Assembly: GCF_015864575.1 (NCBI RefSeq)
Contig: NZ_JADYWW010000001.1
Location: forward strand, 1,263,719-1,327,718
Length of the DNA stretch: 64,000 nt
Direction: 5' to 3'
DNA from: Salinibacterium sp. SWN248
Lineage (GTDB): Bacteria > Actinomycetota > Actinomycetes > Actinomycetales > Microbacteriaceae
The notes beneath the pieces were generated by a model. The model was not told the DNA's origin and did no database searches. It worked only from the letters and a program-made list of their open reading frames with translations. Shown in pieces: positions 41,988 to 54,898 of this stretch. A program made the position numbers and the translations under genes. How positions within the stretch are numbered: position 1 is the stretch's first letter; every line of letters starts with the position of its first letter.

Positions 41988-43151
41988 ATGAAGGTTTTAG
42001 CGGCGATGAGTGGCGGAGTGGACTCCGCGGTTGCTGCCGCGCGTGCAGTCGAGGCAGGGCATGAGGTTGTTGGGGTGCATTTGGCGCTGAGCCGGCAGCC
42101 AGGAACCCTGCGCACCGGTGCCCGCGGTTGCTGCACGATTGAAGATTCCATGGATGCCCAGCGGGCCGCCAACATGATTGGCATCCCGTATTACGTCTGG
42201 GACTTCTCCGAGCGCTTCAAGCTCGATGTCGTCGATGACTTCATCGCCGAGTATTCGGCCGGACGCACTCCGAACCCCTGCATGCGCTGCAACGAGCGCA
42301 TCAAGTTCGCGGCTCTCCTCGAGAAGGCTGTCGCCCTAGGGTTTGACGCTGTCGCTACCGGCCATTACGCCAACATCGTTGAAGATGACAACGGCAACCG
42401 TGAGCTTCACCGCGCTGCGGCCTGGGCGAAAGACCAGTCCTACGTTCTTGGTGTGCTCACGACCGAGCAGCTCGCGCACAGCATGTTCCCGCTCGGGTCT
42501 ACGCCGTCGAAGGCAGAGATTCGTGCTGAGGCCGCAGAGCGTGGTTTCTCGGTAGCGAACAAGCCTGATTCTCACGACATTTGCTTTATCCCTGATGGCA
42601 ACACTCGCGGCTGGTTGGCCGACAAGGTTGGCGCAGAGCAGGGCGAAATTCTCGACCGCAATGGCGAGGTTCTCGGCAAGCACGAGGGCGCTGTCGCGTT
42701 CACGATCGGCCAGCGCAAGGGCCTCAACGTCGGTTATCCCACGGATGACGGCAAGCCCCGTTTCGTGTTGGAGATCCGTCCCAAGACCAACGAGGTCGTT
42801 GTCGGGCCCCGCGAAGCTCTTGCCCTCTCCGAAGTCGCCGGCACCAAGTTTTCGTGGGCTGGGCTTGATCCGCTCGCCTCGGGTTTCATCGGCGAACCCG
42901 GTGCAAGCTTTGAGTGCCATGTTCAAGTGCGCGCACACTCCGACCCGATGCCGGCCACCGCTCGGATTGCCCCGGCAACCGAGGGCGTCGACAACGTCGG
43001 CGATGCGAAGGGTCCCGAGCTCATCGTGCGGCCCCACGAGCCGCTCATTGGTGTCTCGCCCGGCCAGACTGCGGTTCTTTACGTTGGCACGCGAGTGCTG
43101 GGCCAGTGCACAATCGCACGCACCGTTTCTGCGGTTCCGGTCGGGGTCTAA
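41988..43151 (+). CDS. mnmA: tRNA-specific 2-thiouridylase MnmA
   Basis: MnmA thiolates U34 of tRNA(Lys/Glu/Gln) using ATP and sulfur relayed from a cysteine desulfurase. The 387 residues contain the PP-loop [20 protein letters not shown] at the N-terminus, the first catalytic Cys in [20 protein letters not shown], the second in [20 protein letters not shown], and the tRNA-binding C-terminal domain ([20 protein letters not shown]). The linked cysteine desulfurase gene at 40057 probably feeds it. ATG at 41988 lies 36 bases after the small membrane protein gene. Confidence 0.96.
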   Translation: MKVLAAMSGGVDSAVAAARAVEAGHEVVGVHLALSRQPGTLRTGARGCCTIEDSMDAQRAANMIGIPYYVWDFSERFKLDVVDDFIAEYSAGRTPNPCMRCNERIKFAALLEKAVALGFDAVATGHYANIVEDDNGNRELHRAAAWAKDQSYVLGVLTTEQLAHSMFPLGSTPSKAEIRAEAAERGFSVANKPDSHDICFIPDGNTRGWLADKVGAEQGEILDRNGEVLGKHEGAVAFTIGQRKGLNVGYPTDDGKPRFVLEIRPKTNEVVVGPREALALSEVAGTKFSWAGLDPLASGFIGEPGASFECHVQVRAHSDPMPATARIAPATEGVDNVGDAKGPELIVRPHEPLIGVSPGQTAVLYVGTRVLGQCTIARTVSAVPVGV

Positions 43152-43237
43152 CACTCCTCGATTGGCCCCTCGGTCGGCTCTCCTGCGGAGTCGGCATGGT
43201 TGCACACTCAGAAGTCAGTGCCGCTGTTTACACTTGA

Positions 43238-45562
<2,325 letters not shown>

Positions 45563-45690
45563 AACTATGCAAAACGACAGTAATGCCTTTGGTTTACCCC
45601 CGAACAGGGCGCGATTGCCTTAGGATTGCCTGAACGTGTTCGTGTGCGGGGATGGCACATGGTCAATGTTCCTGAGGGGAATACCCGTCG

Positions 45691-47058
45691 TTGCTGATTG
45701 AAATTGCATTCGTTCTAGCTACCTCGGTCGTCGGCTTACCCGCCACCGAGGTCTCTGGCGTGCCCGAAGTGCACTTCAGCTCGATTGTCACCAGCGATGC
45801 ACCGGCCCCCTTTGTGGGTCCCGTCGTCGACACCACTGGGGCGTTGAGCGGCTCCGCGGTAGGAACATCCACGTTCAGCGGTCGTACTCTGACAGCCCTC
45901 GCGAGCATTCCCACTAGCGGCATTGCGGAGTATCTTGCAGCCCGCCCGGGTACCGTGGAACAGATCCTTTCAGCGCAGCCGCCCGCGCAAGAAGTGGCTC
46001 TCTGGTGGGGCGACCTCGCGATTGACCGCCAAGAAGCGTTAGAAGTAGCGAGTCCCCAACTCCTCGGCAACCTTGAGGGCGTGCCGTACACGATTCGCGA
46101 TGTCAGCAATCGCACGGTGCTTGACGAGACAATCGCCGAGCTCAATTCGGTTGCGAATTCGGATGCCGGTCGTGCCGTGCAGCAGAGCGCACGTCAACAA
46201 CTCAGCATGTTGTCCTCCATTTCGGAGGCTCTGGTCTTTGATAGTTCTAACCCCGAACGCACTCTGGTCACCTTGGATGTCACGGGGCAGGGTCGGGCTG
46301 CCATTGTGCTTGGCGACCTGAACGACGCCGACTACGTGAGTTTCTTGGTGCCGGGCATGTTCTTCACCATTGAGGGGCAGATGTCGTTTTGGGCGGATGC
46401 CGCCAACACTCTGTACACCGAGCAACAGGCGTGGCTTGAGCTCTTTGATTCTCAGTCGGTCTTCACGAGCAACGAAACGGTCGCCACCGTGGCGTGGATT
46501 GGCTACGACACCCCTAACCTCACCAATGTGGGGGCGATCGATAACGCCGTACAGGGGCGTGACACTCTGGCGAACGCCATTCTCGGTTTGCAGGCGCAAC
46601 GTGGTGCCGATCAGCCCTACATCTCGGTAGTCGCACACTCGTACGGAACGACGGCGGCGATGATGGCGTTGTCGGAATATGACTTCGATATTGATGCCTT
46701 AGCAATGGTGGGTTCGCCCGGAAGCCCCGCAGAGTCCGTCGCTGATTTGAATGTGCGCGATGGCAACGTGTTTGTCGGCGAGGCCGCGTGGGATCCGATT
46801 CCCAACAGCTCCTACTTCGGGGCCGACCCTGGCACGGCAACTTTCGGCGCTCATTCTCTCGGCGTGAATGGCGGCTTCGATGTGCTGCAGAAGCAAGAAC
46901 TGGCTGGCTCTGTTGGCCATAATGAGTACTTCACTCCCGGCTCTGAAGCGATGCGTAATTTTGCGTTGATGTGTATCGGTCGCGGTGACCTAGTCATCCC
47001 CGAAGACGCTTCCGTCGTAGCGCGAGCAATCGGCTCAACGGCTCACGATCAGAGCTGA
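45691..47058 (+). CDS. Secreted alpha/beta hydrolase, DUF1023 type
   Basis: A 455-residue exported protein of the actinobacterial DUF1023 alpha/beta hydrolase family. An N-terminal signal-like segment (IEIAFVLATSVVGLPATEVS) is followed by a 110-residue helical region, then the DUF1023 core with RTLVTLDVTGQGRAAIVLGD, VATVAWIGYDTPNLTNVG and the nucleophile elbow ISVVAHSYGTTAAMMALSEY (Ser near residue 314). The catalytic His is probably GFGAHSLGV (ATFGAHSLG) or the later VGHNEYFTP. The start is a TTG at 45691 with GAGGGGA about 10 bases upstream. Substrate unknown. The 128-base gap before it contains no gene. Confidence 0.85.
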   Translation: MLIEIAFVLATSVVGLPATEVSGVPEVHFSSIVTSDAPAPFVGPVVDTTGALSGSAVGTSTFSGRTLTALASIPTSGIAEYLAARPGTVEQILSAQPPAQEVALWWGDLAIDRQEALEVASPQLLGNLEGVPYTIRDVSNRTVLDETIAELNSVANSDAGRAVQQSARQQLSMLSSISEALVFDSSNPERTLVTLDVTGQGRAAIVLGDLNDADYVSFLVPGMFFTIEGQMSFWADAANTLYTEQQAWLELFDSQSVFTSNETVATVAWIGYDTPNLTNVGAIDNAVQGRDTLANAILGLQAQRGADQPYISVVAHSYGTTAAMMALSEYDFDIDALAMVGSPGSPAESVADLNVRDGNVFVGEAAWDPIPNSSYFGADPGTATFGAHSLGVNGGFDVLQKQELAGSVGHNEYFTPGSEAMRNFALMCIGRGDLVIPEDASVVARAIGSTAHDQS

Positions 47059-47140
47059 TTCGAGCCTTGTCGCTCCTCGCTACGCGCTAAGCCGAATACA
47101 CTTATACGGTTCCCTGTCTGTTTCCCATCTTCGGAGCTCC

Positions 47141-47455
47141 ATGACTGACACCAATCCTGGTGCGATCACCAGCGAGGTCGTTTCGCACCTCGCCTCGCTC
47201 GCCCGTATCGCCCTCACCGCCGACGAAATCGAGAAGCTCACTGGCGAGCTCGGCGCAATTGTCGATTCTGTGGCCAAGGTCAGCGAAGTCGCTACCGACG
47301 ATGTTCCCGCAACAAGCCACCCGATTCCGCTGAGCAATGTTTTCCGTGCCGATGTTCCCGGTGTCACGCTCACGACAGAGCAGGCCCTGGCCGGAGCACC
47401 CGAGCACGATGGTTCACGTTTTGCGGTTAGCGCGATTCTGGGAGAAGAGCAGTAA
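47141..47455 (+). CDS. gatC: Asp/Glu-tRNA amidotransferase subunit C
   Basis: GatC stabilises the GatA-GatB complex that amidates Asp-tRNA(Asn) and Glu-tRNA(Gln). It has 104 residues, the usual length. Characteristic sequence: [40 protein letters not shown] and [16 protein letters not shown]. The stop overlaps the gatA start by one base (TAATG), which couples the two genes. The ATG is at 47141. Confidence 0.96.
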   Translation: MTDTNPGAITSEVVSHLASLARIALTADEIEKLTGELGAIVDSVAKVSEVATDDVPATSHPIPLSNVFRADVPGVTLTTEQALAGAPEHDGSRFAVSAILGEEQ

Positions 47456-48969
47456 TGGCAGATCTGAACGACCTCACCCGCATGTCGGCATCCGACTTGG
47501 CAACAAAGCTGAGCTCGGGCGATGTGTCGTCGGTTGAAGCAACCCAGGCGCACCTCGACCGCATTGCTGCCGTCGATGACAAGGTCCACGCGTTCTTGCA
47601 TGTGTCGGCGGATGCTCTGGCCAACGCCAAGCGCATCGACGAGCGTCGCGCGGCAGGGGAGTCGCTTGGCGAGCTCGCCGGTGTTCCCGTTGCGGTCAAA
47701 GACGTGTTGTGCACGATCGATATGCCCACCACTGCTGGGTCCAAAATTCTTGAGGGCTGGGTTCCGCCGTACGACGCGACGCCTGTTGCGAAGCTGCGTG
47801 CGGCCGGTCTGATTCCGCTCGGCAAGACCAACATGGATGAGTTCGCCATGGGGTCGTCAACCGAGCACTCGGCGTATGGTCCGACTCACAACCCGTGGGA
47901 TCTCGACCGCATCCCCGGTGGCTCCGGTGGAGGTTCGGCCGCGGCAGTGTCTGCGTTTGAAGCTCCGCTTGCTCTCGGTTCTGACACTGGTGGATCGATC
48001 CGTCAGCCGGCATCCGTGACGGGTTCTGTTGGCGTCAAGCCCACCTACGGTGGAGTATCGCGCTACGGTGCGATCGCGTTGGCGTCGTCGCTCGATCAGG
48101 TTGGCCCCGTCTCGCGCACCGTTCTCGACTCGGCGTTGCTGCACGACGTCATTGGTGGCTGGGACCCGCGCGACTCCACGTCGCTCAACGAGCAGTGGCC
48201 GTCGTTTGCTGCTGCCGCTCGTGCCGGTGCCACCGCCGAAAGCCTCAAGGGCGTTCGTGTTGGTGTTATCAAGCAGCTCGACAGCCCCGGCTTCCAAGCC
48301 GGCGTCTCGCAGCGCTTCCACGAGGCACTGCAGTTGCTCACTGATTTCGGTGCCGAGATCGTTGAAGTGGATGCTCCGCACTTTGAGTACGCCGTCGAGG
48401 CGTACTACCTCATCCTCCCCGCCGAGGCCTCGAGCAACCTCGCCAAGTTTGACTCGGTGCGCTTCGGCCTCCGTGTCACGCCCGAGGGTGGCGGAACCGT
48501 CGAAGACGTGATGGCAGCGACCCGCGAAGCCGGTTTCGGTGACGAAGTCAAGCGCCGCATCATCCTCGGTACCTATGCCCTCAGCGCTGGTTACTACGAC
48601 GCGTACTACGGCAGTGCACAGAAGGTTCGCACACTCATCCAGCGCGACTTCGCTGCGGCCTTCGAGAAGGCTGACGTTCTCGTCTCGCCCTCAGCGCCCA
48701 CCACCGCGTTCAAGCTCGGTGAGAAGCTCGAAGACCCGATGGCGATGTACCTCAACGATGTGACGACCATTCCGGCGAACCTTGCCGGCATCCCAGGAAT
48801 GGGGCTCCCGATGGGGCTCGCTCCTGAGGATGGTCTGCCGACCGGCTTCCAGATTATGGCTCCGGCTCGCGGCGATGCTCGACTCTACGAAGTCGGCGCG
48901 ACACTTGAGCGTTTGCTTGAGCAGCAGTGGGGTCACACCCTGCCGAGTCAGGTTCCGTCGCTCGGCTAG
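47455..48969 (+). CDS. gatA: Asp/Glu-tRNA amidotransferase subunit A
   Basis: GatA is the amidase subunit supplying ammonia from glutamine, 504 residues. The amidase-signature triad is intact: Lys in [20 protein letters not shown], the cis-Ser in [13 protein letters not shown] and the nucleophile Ser in [20 protein letters not shown]. Downstream are [20 protein letters not shown] and the C-terminal [20 protein letters not shown]. The gene starts at the gatC stop. Its stop overlaps the convergent CGNR gene by four bases (48966-48969). gatB, usually next, is displaced to 50628. Confidence 0.97.
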   Translation: MADLNDLTRMSASDLATKLSSGDVSSVEATQAHLDRIAAVDDKVHAFLHVSADALANAKRIDERRAAGESLGELAGVPVAVKDVLCTIDMPTTAGSKILEGWVPPYDATPVAKLRAAGLIPLGKTNMDEFAMGSSTEHSAYGPTHNPWDLDRIPGGSGGGSAAAVSAFEAPLALGSDTGGSIRQPASVTGSVGVKPTYGGVSRYGAIALASSLDQVGPVSRTVLDSALLHDVIGGWDPRDSTSLNEQWPSFAAAARAGATAESLKGVRVGVIKQLDSPGFQAGVSQRFHEALQLLTDFGAEIVEVDAPHFEYAVEAYYLILPAEASSNLAKFDSVRFGLRVTPEGGGTVEDVMAATREAGFGDEVKRRIILGTYALSAGYYDAYYGSAQKVRTLIQRDFAAAFEKADVLVSPSAPTTAFKLGEKLEDPMAMYLNDVTTIPANLAGIPGMGLPMGLAPEDGLPTGFQIMAPARGDARLYEVGATLERLLEQQWGHTLPSQVPSLG

Positions 48970-49520
48970 TTGCCTGCGGCTTGCCGCTCGCGGTAGGCGA
49001 TTTGATTCATCCGGTTTCCACAACGGATGCTGCAGAACCGGCGTGAGCCGTTGCGCGACAGATCGGCCATGAGGCCTTCGCAATCGGGGGCTTGGCAGCG
49101 CCGTAAGCGCCACATGGCGTCGGAGCGCACAACGTCGACGAGCGCAAGGCCGACTTCGGCCTGAATGCGCTCGGCGAGGGGCGCTTCGGGGTCGTTGGCG
49201 TGTAGGTGCCAATCAAAGTCGCCGTGCCGCGCTAGGAAGGGCAGCGCCTTTGCTTCGGCGAGCATCGCGTTGATTTCGACGGCGGCATCGTCGCGGGTCA
49301 ACTTCCAGACCTCACGGATGCGGTCGCGAACGGCGCGCACTTCGGTGACTTCGTTGGTGTCGCGGTCGATGCGCCCGCTGAACCGGAACTGCATGATGAG
49401 AGCGTGCACGTGATCGGCCGTCGAGAGCTCGTCGGCGCCCGATCTGCTCGCGAGTTCGTGTGTATTTCCGAGCAGAACGGCAAACTCGAGACTCTCCACG
49501 GTGTCAGGGGCAAAATGCAA
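48966..49520 (-). CDS. CGNR zinc-finger regulator
   Basis: A 184-residue CGNR zinc-finger protein, predicted DNA-binding regulator. The zinc finger sits at the C-terminus: [20 protein letters not shown], then [20 protein letters not shown], with four Cys and the C-G-N-R motif that names the family. The N-terminal ABATE domain ([20 protein letters not shown], about residues 13-32, onwards to 120) is a possible stress-sensing part. The gene is divergent from the EamA exporter across 71 bases and lies between gatA and gatB. Adjacency suggests it regulates the exporter. Confidence 0.9.
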   Translation of the reverse strand: MHFAPDTVESLEFAVLLGNTHELASRSGADELSTADHVHALIMQFRFSGRIDRDTNEVTEVRAVRDRIREVWKLTRDDAAVEINAMLAEAKALPFLARHGDFDWHLHANDPEAPLAERIQAEVGLALVDVVRSDAMWRLRRCQAPDCEGLMADLSRNGSRRFCSIRCGNRMNQIAYRERQAAGN

Positions 49521-49591
49521 TTTGACTCCTTATTTGTTTCGAGACTAGCGTCAGCAGAAATACTCGTCAATCTCGTTCAAAGTAGTCGCCC

Positions 49592-50635
49592 ATGAAACGC
49601 TCATCCACAACTCTCGGTTTGCTTATTGCCCTTGTTGCCGCCGCTAGTTTTGGGCTCTCCGGAGCGCTCGTAAAACCAGTCCTCGAAGCCGGGTGGAGCC
49701 CAGCTGCCGCCGTAACGCTTCGCGTGCTTATCGGTGGCGCAGTGCTCGCTCCGTTCGCGATCCTGGCGCTCAAAGGTCGCTGGATCGCCCTGTGGTACGC
49801 CCGCAGTCGCATCCTCCTGATGGCCATCATTGGCGTTTCAGGAACCCAGTTGGTCTACTTTGCGGCGATCGAACGCATCCCAGTCGGCATTGCGATTCTT
49901 CTCGAATACATGGCGCCGTTGCTGCTGGTTGCCTTTTCGTGGGTCACGTCGCGGCGCACGCCTAAGGCCGTTGTGCTCATCGGTTCCGTCGTCGCCCTCG
50001 GCGGGCTCATCCTCGTGGTCTCCCCAGAGGGTTCCGGGGCCCTTGATCCACTCGGAATCATGTTCGGTGCCTGCGCTGCTATCGGCGCCGCCGTGTATTA
50101 CGTCGTTGCCGCGCGCACGAGCGAAGGGCTTCCCGCGGTGGCGCTGGCCTCAGCTGGCCTGCTCATCGGAGGCATCATTCTCGGGCTTGTCGGCCTCGTC
50201 GGCATTGTGCCGTTCGATATGCCGATGGTGGATGTCACGGTGCTGGGCGTTGTGGCTCCGTGGTGGGTTCCGCTGCTCATCGTGGGTATCGTCGCGACCG
50301 GTATCGCGTATTCGACGAGCATTATGGCGAGCGAAATGCTCGGTTCCCGCCTCGCGTCTTTCGTCGGATTGCTCGAGGTTGTCACGGCAGCGATCTACGC
50401 GTGGTTGCTGATCGGCGAGAACCTGTCGATCATGCAGTTCATCGGGGGAGCACTCATTTTGGCGGGAATCGCCTTCGTTCGCTCCGAGAAATCCGAGGAG
50501 TTCAGCGACTTCACGATTGAGGCCGAAGCTATTCCGAGCGACGACGATGAACCAATTTTGGCGCCAGCATCCGCGCCGCTCGAACCGGGTACCGATACGG
50601 TGCCGTTGCGCCACGTACAATCATCTGGTGGCTAA
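49592..50635 (+). CDS. EamA family (RhaT/DMT) exporter
   Basis: A 347-residue drug/metabolite transporter superfamily protein with two EamA units, about ten hydrophobic segments. Examples: [60 protein letters not shown] and the second half [20 protein letters not shown] with [20 protein letters not shown]. The last 60 residues are an acidic tail ([20 protein letters not shown]) not typical of the family. The stop lies inside gatB: they overlap by eight bases. The divergent CGNR gene may control it. Substrate unknown. Confidence 0.92.
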   Translation: MKRSSTTLGLLIALVAAASFGLSGALVKPVLEAGWSPAAAVTLRVLIGGAVLAPFAILALKGRWIALWYARSRILLMAIIGVSGTQLVYFAAIERIPVGIAILLEYMAPLLLVAFSWVTSRRTPKAVVLIGSVVALGGLILVVSPEGSGALDPLGIMFGACAAIGAAVYYVVAARTSEGLPAVALASAGLLIGGIILGLVGLVGIVPFDMPMVDVTVLGVVAPWWVPLLIVGIVATGIAYSTSIMASEMLGSRLASFVGLLEVVTAAIYAWLLIGENLSIMQFIGGALILAGIAFVRSEKSEEFSDFTIEAEAIPSDDDEPILAPASAPLEPGTDTVPLRHVQSSGG

Positions 50636-52145
50636 AGCTGAATTGATGGACTACGACAAAGCACTCGAACTATTTGAGCCGACGCTCGGTTTCGAGGTGC
50701 ACGTCGAGTTGAATACCCAGACCAAGATGTTCTCGGATGCTCCGAACCCGGCAGCATCCGGTGCTGAGCACGGCGAACCGAACACCATGATCACTCCGGT
50801 GGATCTCGGCTTGCCCGGCAGCTTGCCTGTCGTCAACGAAGAGGCGATCAAGTATTCGATCTCTCTAGGCCTTGCGCTCGGCTGCCAGATTGCGCCGAGT
50901 TCGCGCTTTGCCCGCAAGAACTATTTCTACCCCGACCTGGCGAAGAACTACCAGATCAGCCAGTTCGATGAGCCGATCGCGTTCGAGGGTTCTGTCGACA
51001 TTGAGCTCGAGAGCGGCCGCACGATCACGATTCCGATCGAGCGCGCGCACATGGAAGAAGACGCCGGCAAGCTCACGCACGTGGGTGGCGCAACTGGTCG
51101 CATCCAGGGTGCCGAGTATTCGCTCGTCGATTACAACCGTGCTGGCGTTCCCCTCGTCGAGATCGTCACGCACATGATCACGGGCACCGAAGCGGATGCT
51201 CCCGAGGTCGGCAAGGCCTACGTTTCGGCTATTCGTGACATCGTTCGTTCGCTCGGCATCTCCGAGGCGCGCATGGAGCGCGGCAACTTGCGCTGTGACG
51301 CGAACATTTCGTTGAGCCCGCGCGGCTCCGGAAAGCTCGGAACGCGCACCGAAACCAAGAACGTGAACTCGATGCGCAGCGTCGAGCGCGCGGTTCGTTA
51401 CGAAATCCAGCGTCAGGCGGCCATTCTTCAGAAGGGTGGCACGATCACTCAGGAGACGCGCCACTGGCACGAGGACACCGGCGTCACGAGCGCTGGTCGC
51501 CCGAAGAGCGATGCTGATGACTACCGTTACTTCCCGGAGCCTGACCTTTTACCGGTTGAGCCGTCGCTCGCACTGATCGAAGAGCTGCGCGCGGCACTTC
51601 CTGAGCCTCCGGCAGAGCGTCGTCGTCGACTTCAGGCGGCCTGGGGCTTCACCGATCTTGAGTTCCGCGATGTTAATAACGCGGGCCTCTTCAGCGAAAT
51701 CGAAGCGACTATCGAGGCTGGCACGACGGCGGCTCAGGCTCGCAAGTGGTGGACAGGCGAGATTGCTCGACTGGCCAACATCCAGAGTGCAGACCCGAGC
51801 TCGTTGATTACCCCCGCGGATGTCGCGGCTCTCGTCACGCTCATCAACGATGGTGTTCTCAACGACAGTCTGGCCCGCCAGGTTCTCGAGGGTGTCATTG
51901 CGGGCGAAGGTGCTCCTGCCGAGGTTGTCGAGAGTCGTGGACTCAAGCTCGTCTCGGATGACGGCCCGCTCATCGCGGCGATCGATGAGGCACTTGCTGC
52001 TCAGCCTGATGTTCTTGCGAAGATTCGCGATGGCAAGGTTCAGGCTGCCGGCGCAGTTATCGGCGCAGTCATGAAGGCAATGAAGGGTCAGGCTGACGCC
52101 GCTCGCGTGCGTGAACTTGTCTTGGAGCGCGCTTCCGCCGAATAA
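50628..52145 (+). CDS. gatB: Asp/Glu-tRNA amidotransferase subunit B
   Basis: GatB is the kinase and tRNA-binding subunit of the amidotransferase, 505 residues. Family blocks: [100 protein letters not shown] and [17 protein letters not shown]. The YqeY-like tail domain closes the protein ([19 protein letters not shown]). The GTG at 50628 gives [14 protein letters not shown], overlapping the EamA gene by eight bases. An ATG at 50646 is an alternative. Confidence 0.96.
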   Translation: MAKAELMDYDKALELFEPTLGFEVHVELNTQTKMFSDAPNPAASGAEHGEPNTMITPVDLGLPGSLPVVNEEAIKYSISLGLALGCQIAPSSRFARKNYFYPDLAKNYQISQFDEPIAFEGSVDIELESGRTITIPIERAHMEEDAGKLTHVGGATGRIQGAEYSLVDYNRAGVPLVEIVTHMITGTEADAPEVGKAYVSAIRDIVRSLGISEARMERGNLRCDANISLSPRGSGKLGTRTETKNVNSMRSVERAVRYEIQRQAAILQKGGTITQETRHWHEDTGVTSAGRPKSDADDYRYFPEPDLLPVEPSLALIEELRAALPEPPAERRRRLQAAWGFTDLEFRDVNNAGLFSEIEATIEAGTTAAQARKWWTGEIARLANIQSADPSSLITPADVAALVTLINDGVLNDSLARQVLEGVIAGEGAPAEVVESRGLKLVSDDGPLIAAIDEALAAQPDVLAKIRDGKVQAAGAVIGAVMKAMKGQADAARVRELVLERASAE

Positions 52146-52187
52146 CGCGAGCAGCGCTTGTCGGCTGCAGGCAGTACCGTTGTGGTC

Positions 52188-52520
52188 ATGTCTGATTCTG
52201 CTGAACTCGTTGTCGAAATCCACGTACCGCTTACCCCCGACGCCAATGCGGCCGAGGGCGAGTCGCGGTTCCCGTGGATCGAATCGCTCGTGGAATTCAC
52301 GAACGAGCTCGAAGAGGGTGGCGAGATTTTCGTTGTCGAAGAGGGCGACGTGTTCAACGACGCTTATGTCATCGTGATCACGGGTGCCGACGAGTCGACG
52401 CTCACCGGTGTGGCCAATCGTGTGGCGAACCTTCCCGGCATCCCGACCGGTGTTTTTGCGGTTGTCACGGATGCCGATGCTGACGAGTTGGGGCAGGGCA
52501 CGGTCGTCGAGATTTCTTAG
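52188..52520 (+). CDS. Conserved small acidic protein, unknown function
   Basis: A 110-residue acidic protein of unknown function. Sequence landmarks: SDSAELVVEIHVPLTPDANA, FPWIESLVEFTNELEEGGEI, and IVITGADESTLTGVANRVAN, then IPTGVFAVVTDADADELGQG. No enzymatic motif, membrane segment or Cys is visible, and the alternating hydrophobic/charged pattern suggests an alpha-beta fold like that of ferredoxin-like or ACT-type domains. ATG at 52188 is the start. It follows gatB by 42 bases. A large stem-loop begins 16 bases after its stop. Confidence 0.72.
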   Translation: MSDSAELVVEIHVPLTPDANAAEGESRFPWIESLVEFTNELEEGGEIFVVEEGDVFNDAYVIVITGADESTLTGVANRVANLPGIPTGVFAVVTDADADELGQGTVVEIS

Positions 52521-52535
52521 TCGCATGCACAGTCG

Positions 52536-52592
52536 CGCCCGCATCCAAACTTAGTCAAATTTGTTTGATTTGGAGCGCGGGCGGCATACACT
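52536..52592 (+). promoter_or_regulatory. Nested palindromes and MFS-gene promoter
   Basis: Three nested inverted repeats share one centre: CGCCCGC/GCGGGCG (52536-52542, 52577-52583), TCCAAA/TTTGGA (52544-52549, 52569-52574) and TCAAA/TTTGA (52555-52559, 52564-52568). TTTGAT (52564-52569) and TACACT (52587-52592) are 17 bases apart and could be the promoter of the downstream MFS gene. The inner palindrome overlaps the -35. The whole might alternatively end transcription of the preceding gene. Confidence 0.5.
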
Positions 52593-52699
52593 GGAATGGC
52601 ACCGCAGCCGCCAGTGTGAGCGCGTGATTATCCGCCGCACCGACGAGGAACCATCCGTTCCGTCTGCAGTAGCTTCGTACTACTGAAGAGCTCAACACC

Positions 52700-54085
52700 A
52701 TGACACGCAACATCCCCGTGGGCGCAACCACTGGCCCCATTTCTGTACCCACGAGCATTTTTTCTGCGCACCTGCGATGGACAACGATCGGGGCGTTCGC
52801 CCTGATCTTCTTGGGCGCTTTTGAAACGCTCGCGGTTACTACGATCATGCCGACGATCAGTCGTGATCTGAATGGCCAAGCGCTCTATTCGGTCGCGTTT
52901 TCCAGCACGCTGGCAGCGAGCGTGATCGGAATGGTGCTTGCTGGTCAATGGTCTGATCGCACGGGGCCAGCCAAGCCGTTGATCGCCGCAATGGTGGTTT
53001 TCACCCTGGGGCTGCTGGCGGCAGGCTTCGCCGGAACGATGGGCATTTTCATCGCCGGGCGCTTTCTGCAGGGCCTCGGCTCCGGAGCCCTCATCGTTTC
53101 GCTCTATGTGGTTGTCGCACGGTTATATCCGGCGGCGCTGCATCCGAAAATCTTTGGGCTCTTCGCTTCCGCGTGGGTGTTGCCCTCGTTGATCGGCCCA
53201 CCTCTTGCGGGTGTCGTTGCTGAGCAGATCAGTTGGCACTGGGTGTTCTTTGGTGTCGTGTTTCTGGTGCTGGCGGCGGCATCCGCGATTTTGCCTGCGA
53301 TTCGCATCCTGATGAGTCAGCCGGTGGTGCCCGCCGAGAAGTCGTCGGGCGGCCGCGCTGTGGTGTGGGCGATCGTTGCGGCCCTGGCGGTGATGGGCAT
53401 CAGTCTCGGTGGTGAACGCGACGGGGCGCTCGCGTGGCCGCTGGCCGGGGGAGCGTTCGTGATCGTCATCATTGCGCTGCGGCCATTGCTGCCGACAGGT
53501 TCGTTGAGCTTCCGCCGCGGACTGCCCGCCACGATCGTGTTGCGCGGCTTCTTCGCTGCTGCCTTCTTCTCGACCGAGGTCTACCTGCCTTACCTGCTGA
53601 ACGAACGTTACGGTCTGCCCGCCTGGGCGGCCGGTCTCATCCTCACCGTCGGCGCGGTCTCGTGGGCGGTGGGCTCAGCGCTGCAGGGGCGACTTCCCGA
53701 ATCCATTTCTCACGGCCAGGTCGTTGTTGCGGGCGCGCTCTTGCTCAGCGTCGGCATCGCTACCCAGTTCATCACTGCCTATTTCATGCTCTCGCTGTGG
53801 GTGGCTGCAGTGGGGTGGCTCGTCGCGGGCGCCGGTATGGGCATCACGTTCCCGCGGCTCTCCACCCTCGTGCTCAGCCATTCCAGCGCTCGAGACCAGG
53901 GTTTCAATAGTGCTGCGCTGTCGATTTCGGATGCCGCTGGTGGCGCCATTGCGATCGCCTTCAGCGGTCTCGTCTTCGCTGCCGTCGGCGGGCTCGTGGA
54001 CGGGGCGGGCTTCGTCGCTGCGCTCGGTCTCGCCGCAGTCGTGGCTATTGCTTCCGTGCCGGTCGCACTGCGCGTTCGCACGTAA
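52700..54085 (+). CDS. MFS transporter (drug exporter-like)
   Basis: A 461-residue major facilitator superfamily protein with about 12-14 hydrophobic segments, closest in plan to drug:H+ antiporters. Motif A-like VLAGQWSDRTGPAKPLIAAM follows helix 2, and helix 4-5 carries IFIAGRFLQGLGSGALIVSL and YPAALHPKIFGLFASAWVLP (motif C region LPSLIGPPLAGVVAEQISWH). The first 25 residues are a polar extension. Substrate unknown. The gene has its own upstream promoter region at 52564-52592 and no recognisable regulator gene beside it. Confidence 0.9.
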   Translation: MTRNIPVGATTGPISVPTSIFSAHLRWTTIGAFALIFLGAFETLAVTTIMPTISRDLNGQALYSVAFSSTLAASVIGMVLAGQWSDRTGPAKPLIAAMVVFTLGLLAAGFAGTMGIFIAGRFLQGLGSGALIVSLYVVVARLYPAALHPKIFGLFASAWVLPSLIGPPLAGVVAEQISWHWVFFGVVFLVLAAASAILPAIRILMSQPVVPAEKSSGGRAVVWAIVAALAVMGISLGGERDGALAWPLAGGAFVIVIIALRPLLPTGSLSFRRGLPATIVLRGFFAAAFFSTEVYLPYLLNERYGLPAWAAGLILTVGAVSWAVGSALQGRLPESISHGQVVVAGALLLSVGIATQFITAYFMLSLWVAAVGWLVAGAGMGITFPRLSTLVLSHSSARDQGFNSAALSISDAAGGAIAIAFSGLVFAAVGGLVDGAGFVAALGLAAVVAIASVPVALRVRT

Positions 54086-54165
54086 TAAATCTCTTTGTTA
54101 AGCACTGTTTCGGTCTGTTACGGCGTGCTCTCGCGACCGCCGCGGATTGCGATTACCGTCGCCGC

Positions 54166-54717
54166 ATGACACTTCTCACGAATGAAACCACGACCATTGA
54201 TCTCGCTGCCGACCGTGCAGCCCGACTCACCGCTGCCGGCGCTGCCTGGAACTCGCGAATTGCTGCCAAGCCAGCCGCAGCCGAACTCACGTACGCCGTC
54301 ACCGGCAAGGGGGTCGGCTCTGTCGGCACCGTACTCAAGGCAGGAAAGCATGTCTTCCACATCGACGAGCCCGAGGGACTCGCCGGGGATGATGTTGCCG
54401 CCAGCCCCGTTGAGATTGCTCTTGGCGCGCTGATCGCCTGTCAGGTAGTCGTCTTCCGTCTCTACGCTCAGGCGCTAGACATCCAAGTAGATGACATCTC
54501 GGTCAAGGCTGAGGGTGACCTCGATGTTCGCGGCCTCTTCGGAATCGACGAGAACGTGCGCAACGGCTTCGGCGCCATCCGTCTCTTCGCGACCATCACC
54601 GGTCCAGAGTCGCAGGAACGTTACGACGAGTTGCGTGACGCAGTCGACGCCCACTGCCCCGTACTCGACCTGTTCGCGAACCCCACCTCAATCACCACTC
54701 AGGTGGTCAAAGGCTAA
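54166..54717 (+). CDS. OsmC family protein
   Basis: A 183-residue OsmC/Ohr-fold protein. Members reduce organic peroxides or have unassigned roles. The two family cysteines are visible: ALGALIACQVVVFRLYAQAL (about residue 90) and VDAHCPVLDLFANPTSIT (about residue 166). The N-terminal strand block ELTYAVTGKGVGSVG is also typical. ATG at 54166. A strong intrinsic terminator follows at 54748. Peroxidase activity is inference from the Cys pair. Confidence 0.87.
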   Translation: MTLLTNETTTIDLAADRAARLTAAGAAWNSRIAAKPAAAELTYAVTGKGVGSVGTVLKAGKHVFHIDEPEGLAGDDVAASPVEIALGALIACQVVVFRLYAQALDIQVDDISVKAEGDLDVRGLFGIDENVRNGFGAIRLFATITGPESQERYDELRDAVDAHCPVLDLFANPTSITTQVVKG

Positions 54718-54747
54718 GGGCACCCCATGATGATGCCCTCTGACATG

Positions 54748-54784
54748 CTCGACCGGTAGCTCAGGCTACCGGTCGAGTTTTTTA
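54748..54784 (+). terminator. Intrinsic terminator after OsmC gene
   Basis: Perfect 13-base stem, CTCGACCGGTAGC (54748-54760) and GCTACCGGTCGAG (54765-54777), with a TCAG loop and a run of six T at 54778-54783. This is the most convincing terminator in the window. It lies 30 bases after the OsmC stop. The 115 bases that follow, up to the esterase gene, contain no gene. Confidence 0.9.
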
Positions 54785-54898
54785 ACTCCCGTGCCGGTTG
54801 AGGCCCGCACTGCCAGCCAGCACAACCGCACAATCCCGCCCCGAACGGGGTAGACCGTTTCGCGCCGCCAGCTTCAGCACGCCCCCTACGCTGGAGAT

